Below, piece after piece: positions 21,806-27,706 of a DNA stretch of 27,706 bases (its first letter is position 1; each line of letters opens with the position of its first letter). Both the position numbers and the translations under genes were made by a program. A model generated the notes under the pieces. It was not told the DNA's origin and ran no database searches. It saw only the letters and a program-made list of their open reading frames with translations. Location: positions 1-27,706 of the forward strand of contig JAYMTA010000502.1 in assembly GCA_036897625.1 (NCBI GenBank), written 5' to 3'. This DNA is from Pelargonium cotyledonis (lineage: Eukaryota; Streptophyta; Magnoliopsida; Geraniales; Geraniaceae).

Positions 21806-23179
21806 ATGATGAAGCAAACCATAGTCCTCTATCCCTCTCCAGGAAGAGGCCATCTGCTTTCCATGATCCAATTCGGCCACCACTTGCTCACCCACCATCC
21901 CAGTTACTTCTCCGTCACCGTCATCATCTCCGACGCCGCCGCCGTCTCCGCCTCCGTCCCTTCCATCACTTTCCTCCACCTCCCCGACATCACTCACGCC
22001 TCTGGCCCGACCTTCGAACTAGTTCGCCTACAAAACCCCAACCTCCGCAACGCCCTCCTCTCCGTTCCCAACGTCAAGGCCTTCGTCGCCGACTTCTTCT
22101 GCAGCGCCGCCTCTGAAGTCACCGTCGCCCTCAGCATCCCCACTTACTTCTACTTCACTTCCGGCGCCAACGGACTCGCTCCGTTCCTCTACCTCCCAAC
22201 CATGAACAAGACCTTTACCAGAAGCTTCATCGAACTTGGTGACCAGATCGTCCATATACCTGGCTTGCAGCCGATCCCGGCGACGGAGATGCCAATGGCA
22301 CTGAGCGATCGCAGCAGCATATTCTACAAGTTCTTTCTGGAGACCTCGACCAGAATGGCTGCTTCGGCGGGACTCATCGTGAACACCTACCAGTTGTTCG
22401 AAGAAATGGCTGTGAGAGCCATTAAAGCCGGCCAGTGCGTGCCGGATGGGCCCACTCCGCCTGTTTACTGTATCGGCCCTCTGGTAGCAACCAGCGGCGA
22501 CGGCAAATCCGAGAAAAGAGACGAGTCACTGAGCTGGCTCGACTCGCAACCGAGTCGAAGCGTGTTGTTCCTCAGCTTCGGCAGCATGGGAAGGTTCTCG
22601 AAGGAACAGCTAGAGGAAATAGCCTTAGCATTGGAGAGCAGCGGCGTGAGGTTCCTGTGGGTAGTGCGCAGTCCACCACCGAACGACCAGACCCAGCGCA
22701 CGATAGCCTCACCTGCGCTAGACATGGATCTAGATCTGGAGCCGATCCTGCCGAGAGGGTTTGTGGAGAGGACGAGAGAGAAGGGGCTTGTGGTTAAGTC
22801 GTGGGCCCCACAGGTGGCGGTACTGAGTCACGAGTCAGTGGGCGGGTTCGTGACTCACTGCGGATGGAATTCGATTCTCGAAGCAGTGTGCGCCGGAGTG
22901 CCGATGCTGGCTTGGCCTCTGCAGGCGGAGCAAAAGTTGAACAGGGCGTTTCTGGTGAAGCAAGCTGGGGCAGCTCTGACGGTGGCGCAATCGGAAAGTG
23001 GATTCGTGAGCGCAACCGAGTTGAAGAAGCGAGTGACTGAGTTGATGAACTCGGAGGAAGGGCAGGCAGTACGGGATCGAGTTAAGCTCCTACAAGAGAG
23101 TGCCATGGTTGCGCTGAGTGAAGGCGGGTCGTCTCGGATAGCACTAGCCGAGTTGGCTGAGTCCTTAGCACGAGCATGA
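21806..23179 (+). CDS. UDP-glycosyltransferase, UGT88-like, intronless
   Basis: Family 1 (GT1) cytosolic enzyme that transfers a sugar from a UDP-sugar to a small plant metabolite; UGT88-type enzymes mostly act on flavonoids and related phenolics. From the ATG at 21806 it has 457 residues. The start IVLYPSPGRGH carries the catalytic His16; Asp96 in VADFF is the likely partner of the dyad. The 44-residue PSPG box spans residues 333-376 (WAPQ ... HCGWNS ... PLQAEQ), with Trp354 at box position 22 and Gln376 at position 44, the usual UDP-glucose signature. All core residues are intact. The protein looks a little shorter than many UGT88 members in the N-terminal loops around residues 42-75. A second ATG follows at once (21809). 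The coding sequence is markedly richer in G and C than the flanking DNA. The true acceptor cannot be predicted. Confidence 0.93.
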   Translation: MMKQTIVLYPSPGRGHLLSMIQFGHHLLTHHPSYFSVTVIISDAAAVSASVPSITFLHLPDITHASGPTFELVRLQNPNLRNALLSVPNVKAFVADFFCSAASEVTVALSIPTYFYFTSGANGLAPFLYLPTMNKTFTRSFIELGDQIVHIPGLQPIPATEMPMALSDRSSIFYKFFLETSTRMAASAGLIVNTYQLFEEMAVRAIKAGQCVPDGPTPPVYCIGPLVATSGDGKSEKRDESLSWLDSQPSRSVLFLSFGSMGRFSKEQLEEIALALESSGVRFLWVVRSPPPNDQTQRTIASPALDMDLDLEPILPRGFVERTREKGLVVKSWAPQVAVLSHESVGGFVTHCGWNSILEAVCAGVPMLAWPLQAEQKLNRAFLVKQAGAALTVAQSESGFVSATELKKRVTELMNSEEGQAVRDRVKLLQESAMVALSEGGSSRIALAELAESLARA

Positions 23180-23251
23180 CTTAAGCTATGCACGTGGGTT
23201 AATCAAGTTACGTACGTCAAGAAGCGGAATGATATATATTTTGGTAGCCAA

Positions 23252-23316
23252 TGAGTGAGGGCGGGTCTTCCGTTTAAGCACTAGCCGAGTTGGCCGAGTC
23301 ATTTGCACGATCATGT
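23252..23316 (+). pseudogene. Decayed copy of the UGT 3' end
   Basis: Aligned without gaps, 23252-23316 matches 23115-23179, the last 21 codons and stop of the UGT, at 52 of 65 positions by my count, including a 17-base exact match (AGCACTAGCCGAGTTGG). The offset is 137 bp. In the matching frame the copy has a TAA after eight codons, and its counterpart of the real stop is TGT. It therefore cannot be an alternative 3' exon and is best read as the relic of a second UGT gene or a local duplication. Confidence 0.8.
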
Positions 23317-23366
23317 TTGAAGTCGTGATCCTCTGGATTATTCACTCTAATGACTGGTATGAAACA

Positions 23367-23530
23367 TACTCTCTCCGGCGCATTTTAAGAAAAATTGAAA
23401 AAAAGTTAATTAGTGTTATATGTTGTACTATTGACAGTTCATGCAAAACTATCTAACCAAAAAAATAAAACATTCATTTTAAAATAAAAATACAATTAAA
23501 ACAAAACACTCATTTTGAGACAAAAAAATA
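23367..23530. mobile_element. Degenerate Stowaway-like MITE
   Basis: The left end ACTCTCTCCGGCGCATTTTAAG matches the Stowaway end CTCCCTCCGTCCCATTTTAAG with a few changes. The right end ACACTCATTTTGAGACAAA resembles the usual inner part of the right arm before GGAGGGAGTA, which is lost or mutated. Length is about 160 bp, AT-rich, non-coding. Boundaries are approximate. Confidence 0.5.
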
Positions 23531-24076
23531 TTTTTTTTCATATATTAATGACGTTTTGTTTCTTTATCGAGCAATGCACTGACTATTTAAAATGATACAA
23601 TAGATCACGTACAATACAAAATTCAAGAATCTAATCAGAAAATTGATGATATAAATGTGTAACCATAAAAGATAATAATACAGAAAACATTGTCTTAAAA
23701 TAAAGAGTTCCAAATACTGATTCTCTAGAAACAACAAATTAAAATTGTAATCTGTAAGTACATAAATAATCCCAAACCTGCATGTCACCTACTTTAACCA
23801 AACTCTTGCACCATTGGAGATCAGATAAATCTGATTGAGACTACAAAGCAAAGCTTGCTTGCCAAAACTCATGACAATGAGCTACTACTTACTGTATATA
23901 TTGACCATCAGCAATCTTAGCTTTCCAATAACTGAGCCTAGAAATGAAATTATTAGGAAGCTGGATCAATTCATGGCCTTTCCACCAAATTTTCTGCTAT
24001 TTTCAGCCATCTGCACCCCAAAAACCATGCTCATAAAACCAAGAGAAGCCCTCTCTTGATATCTCACCAGTAACTC
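23531..24076. other. Convergent intergenic region, no gene seen
   Basis: AT-rich DNA between the 3' ends of the UGT and helicase genes. The part next to 24076 must include the helicase 3' UTR. Two 74-codon frames (23564-23788 minus, 23835-24059 plus) have no family resemblance. Confidence 0.6.
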
Positions 24077-27000
24077 TCAGAAGTTCCAGTCATCGGAATC
24101 AAGAATTGAATCCTTTGGCCCAGCAAAATCCCAAAAATCACTTTTGGTGCTCTTTGAACCGGCAAAGTCTTTAAACCCGTCAAATTTGTCTCTGGATTGA
24201 CCAGAACGGCCAGAACCATACTCACCACCATAGCCACCTCTTCCGCCGGAAGATGAACCATTAGAGCGGCCATAGCCACCGGAAGATGAACCATTAGAGC
24301 GGCCATAACCACCGGAAGATGAACCATTAGAGCGTCCATAACCACCGGAATTGGAACCATAGCCACCCCTTCCGCTGGAAGATGAACCACCACGGCCATA
24401 ACCACCACCACCAAATCTAGAACCTCCTTGCCCACCAGAACGACCAGTTCTGGATTCACCATACCCACCCATGCGGCCAGAAGATGAACCACTAGAGCGG
24501 CCATACCCACCACTAGAACTTGAGCGGCCAAATCTATAACCTCCTTGACCACCAGAACGACTAGAACCTTCACCATATCGACGATCCATTGAACCTCCAC
24601 TAGACATACCACCACCATTCATGGCATCAAGCATATCACTATCACCCTGGATCCTGGGAAGCTGTTCGCCAAACACATAGTCAGAATTGCAAACATAGCT
24701 TCCTTTAAAAGGCAAAACACAATTGGAAAAAGAATAAAGAGATTATAATGACCTCAGTGAATCTGCATCCAATTTCCCGCTCAATAAGTTTCACATCCCT
24801 AGTTTGCTTATTTGTGTACATAAGAATTGCAGATCCTTTCTTCCCAGCTCGCCCTGTCCGACCAGACCGGTGAACAAAGATCTCCGATGTGTTTGGAAGC
24901 TCATAATGTACTACCTAAATAGTGTTTTTTCATACATTAAAAAAAAAAAAAAAAACAGTCAGAAGGCAAAAATATATAGAGGTCAAAAGATTAGTGTTGA
25001 AGTTAAGACTTTCAGTAGTTTTAAAAAAATCAATATGTTTTGGGAATAAAGGCCATCATATCGAGAAAACTTCACCATATTTGTTACACAGGAAAATAAT
25101 ACCTCAAAAGTGTAAGTGGAAAAAACCTCTCCAACTTCTAAAGAATAAGATCAAGAGAAAAAGATAAATATACAGGCAAAGATTACTGTTGAAAGGAAGC
25201 TTCACAAGAAATTCAAGACAACTTTGATGACTAAACTATAACATGCTGATGACTGAAGGGCAACAATAATTAAAGCAAGTATAATGATATCTTAGTATAG
25301 CACTGCAAGTTGGTACTTGTCTATCAGCATCTCAAGGATATACAGGAGAACTTAAAATAAGTAGAGTAGGCCTGCCCGCAAGATAATAGCTACATTGTTC
25401 AAGGGAAAACAAATGTGATTGCAGTTTCGTGCTTTTAGTTATGATGAATCCATCCCATTGCACATGATTTCTTACTCTAACCAATACAATTATATGTTAA
25501 TGTCAAACAAAGAGAGCATACTAATACAGTAATACTATGGGAAAGAATGCGAAGCTAAAGACCAGCCTTCTTAATCCAGTCTAATTGTTCATTTTATGAT
25601 TTTCAACACACAAAAAACAAGGCGTATTTAACATTGGTGTTCCTAACCCTCATGTCAATTATAGAGCTGTGATGTTAAATTGTAAAAGAATGAAAACTTC
25701 AACTAACCAGATCAACGTTAGGAATATCAAGGCCACGAGAGGCGACATCAGTGGCAACTAAAATATTAAAGCGTCCATCTCGGAATCCTGAAAGTGTTCT
25801 TTCCCTCTGACTTTGTGAGATATCCCCATGCAAAGCCTTACAACGATACTTTGTTGACATGGCATATGCTAGGTCATTGGCATCGCGCTTTGTACGAGTG
25901 AAGACAATACTCTTTCCTCCTTTCGCATGTTCCTAACAAAACATAGACAATAATTGGAAATAAGCAAGAATGATACGGTGAGAAGGCAAATTGATCAGAA
26001 GAAATAACAGCAATACGGGTAAGGAAAACGAACGGGAGGTTTGAGTTCATACATTTATAAGTGGTCCAAGAATTGATGCTTTCCCCATACTATTTGATGC
26101 AATTGAATACAGGGAAATTCCTTCTGCTAATTTCTGATCGTCTTCTCCTACCTGCAGTACACATTTGCTGTTAATAACCTTCAATCAAATTAAGCAAATG
26201 AGTTCTGGCATGTAATCAAGTGCCAGGTGAGTGACTAACTTAAACAAATATCATACTCTCCATTAGAGTCATGTTATTAAGTGAAGATTAATGATGATCG
26301 GAACTATTAGTGAACCATGAAGGCATAAACTCAATAGGCATTTAGGTTTAACACAAAGGAATGAAGAAATAGATATGCATACTCACAAGATCAATGGTCA
26401 GTGGATCTTTCAAATACTTTCGTGTAAGGCTTCTAATGAAAGGTGGCATTGTTGCTGAGAACATCATGCTTTGACGTCGCTTTGGCAATTGCTGTAAGAT
26501 TTCTTCTACAGCTTCCTCAAATCCCACAGCCAGCATCTGATCAGCTTCATCGAGCACAAGAAACTGAACATGTGACAAATCCAAAGCACCTCTCTCAAGC
26601 AGATCAATTATGCGACCAGGGGTTCCAACAACCACGTCAACACCATTTCTAAGAATCCTCATTTGGTTTTGGATGGGTGTACCCCCATAACAACAAGTAG
26701 TAGACAGCCTAGGTGCAGTCAGCCTAAACTCCTTCTCGACTTGACAAGCCAGCTCTCTCGTTGGAGCCATCACCAAAGCCAACGGGTTCCTCCCGCGCCT
26801 GGAAGGAAACAAAGACATGTTAAGTGAACTTTATCAACAATTACAAACCAATTGTGCATACAAGAGAGGTCAGAGTGTCAAACCCATTTTCTGCATTGAA
26901 CCGGATGATCTTATCCAGTATGGGAAGCCCAAAAGCAAGAGTCTTTCCGGTTCCAGTTTTAGCTCGGCCTATCATATCTCTCCCTTGCATTGCAGGTTCC

Positions 27001-27676
27001 AAAACAGCTCTCTGTAAGTGAAAACGGATTGTTTTTCATGAACATTCATGAATTTGTGAGCTAAGTGATCACATATAATCTATAAATAAATTATATTAAA
27101 AAAAAAACATTTTTTCACAGGAACCAAACGGTTAAGATAATAAAGGAAACAAATGTGGTGCAGAATTTATTTTCTCAATTACCTAAAATTCTTAACTGCA
27201 CAGTACCAAGAAGGTCAAACATGCCACGCAAATTATGCAAAATACTAGTAAATTACATTTTCTCAGGAACCAAACAAGAGCAGGAAAATTCTTACCTGTA
27301 TGGGGAAAAGCTTGTAGATGCCCCTCTTGGCCAAAGCAGCGACCATGCTTCCATCGATTCCAAGGTTCCCGATATCAAGCCCCTCTTCGTCGACTTCAAC
27401 CGGAGATTCCGCCACGGCATACCCAACCTGGCACACGAACGGCTCAGATTTCGCGAGGAGAGGTCTGGCCCCAAGGCCGGAACCGGAATCTCCATTAACG
27501 GGAACGATTGAGAGGGCAGAAGATTTTCTCAAGATGGTGCTGAAGAGCTTGGTCTCTCTTCTCCTGGAGATAGAAACCAAGGGACAAGGCGAGGAAGGAG
27601 CGGAGCGGAAGGAGTTGGTGAGCTGGAAGATTGGTTCCTTGGCGGCGAAAGAGGTGAAGGAAATGGCGGAGGCCAT
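24077..27676 (-). CDS. RH53: DEAD-box ATP-dependent RNA helicase, RH9/RH53 type, 7 exons
   Basis: ATP-dependent RNA helicase related to Arabidopsis RH9/RH53 (PMH1/PMH2), mitochondrial proteins that assist group II intron splicing. Exons (minus strand): 27676-27296, 27011-26884, 26798-26387, 26151-26053, 25932-25708, 24914-24753, 24661-24077; 1992 nt, 663 residues, all GT-AG and in frame. Residues 1 to about 80 are a Ser/Arg-rich, acid-poor presequence. Motifs in order: Q motif ending FPIQ (127), motif I AKTGTGKT 144-151, Ia PTRELA 182-187, Ib TPGR 229-232, II DEAD 253-256, III SAT 284-286, [10 protein letters not shown] 348-355, [10 protein letters not shown] 401-409, [10 protein letters not shown] 430-437. 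The catalytic set is complete. A Gly/Ser/Arg/Tyr-rich tail fills about 484-630, then a short end rich in Asp, Phe and Trp. No GUCT domain is present, which argues against the chloroplast RH3 type. Whether it is the RH9 or RH53 ortholog, and which organelle it enters, cannot be decided here. Confidence 0.93.
24248..24346 (-). repeat. Three 33-bp in-frame repeats in the helicase tail
   Basis: Units at 24248-24280, 24281-24313 and 24314-24346 differ at only one to three positions. Each encodes the 11-residue unit [11 protein letters not shown]. Being a multiple of three, copy-number change keeps the frame. The tail serves as an RNA-binding or disordered region in related helicases. Confidence 0.95.
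24915..25707 (-). other. Intron 5 of the helicase gene (793 bp)
   Basis: The longest intron of the gene, lying between the exons that encode motifs V and VI. It contains an A-run on the plus strand at about 24939-24956 close to the acceptor, which on the coding strand is the T-rich tract expected before an acceptor. Nothing else was recognised. Confidence 0.7.
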
Positions 27677-27706
27677 TTTGGGGGGTCGGGGGGAAGGGGG
27701 GGGAGG

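Noticed and set aside
22435..22797. Long secondary frames on both strands within the UGT gene
   Set aside because: High GC makes stops rare. The PSPG box and the catalytic residues lie only in the main frame.
24064..24618. 184-codon minus-strand frame rich in Val, Met and Leu
   Set aside because: It is an alternative frame of the Gly/Ser repeat tail of the helicase; the repeat structure removes stops from it.
1..27706. CRISPR arrays, bacterial operons, intact tRNA or rRNA genes
   Set aside because: None was found. The intron-exon structure and gene families are those of a plant nuclear genome.

Overview
This window is nuclear DNA of a flowering plant, almost certainly a eudicot. Three of the four genes are split by GT-AG introns with T-rich tracts. 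The intergenic DNA is AT-rich and carries Stowaway-like MITE remnants. The proteins are plant-type: a plant VPS53, a PSPG-box UDP-glycosyltransferase and an RH9/RH53-type helicase. The UGT88-like enzyme would fit an asterid such as a Lamiales species, but that is only an inference.

Layout from left to right: (1) an eight-exon minus-strand gene, coding 6822 down to 898, for a 515-residue membrane RING-CH (MARCH-like) E3 ubiquitin ligase; (2) a 2.8 kb AT-rich divergent intergenic region with tRNA-like SINE heads, a degenerate minisatellite and two short coding-like remnants; (3) a 24-exon plus-strand gene, coding 9607-21222, for the 826-residue GARP tethering subunit VPS53 (HIT1 in Arabidopsis), with a probable LINE fragment and several simple or tandem repeats in its introns; (4) an intronless, GC-rich plus-strand UDP-glycosyltransferase gene, coding 21806-23179, followed by a decayed second copy of its own 3' end; (5) a convergent seven-exon minus-strand gene, coding 27676 down to 24077, for a 663-residue DEAD-box RNA helicase of the organellar RH9/RH53 type with a glycine/serine-rich tail. 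All exon junctions given here were read by eye and join in frame.

The four genes do not form a pathway. Three are housekeeping-type genes (membrane-protein ubiquitination, retrograde transport to the Golgi, organellar RNA metabolism). The glycosyltransferase is a specialised-metabolism gene lying between two of them, and the UGT fragment behind it suggests a once larger tandem cluster. I found no previously undescribed biological system. The notable points are local: a MITE about 10 bp from a 5' splice site, the decayed UGT duplicate, the LINE relic, and in-frame 33-bp expansions in the helicase tail.
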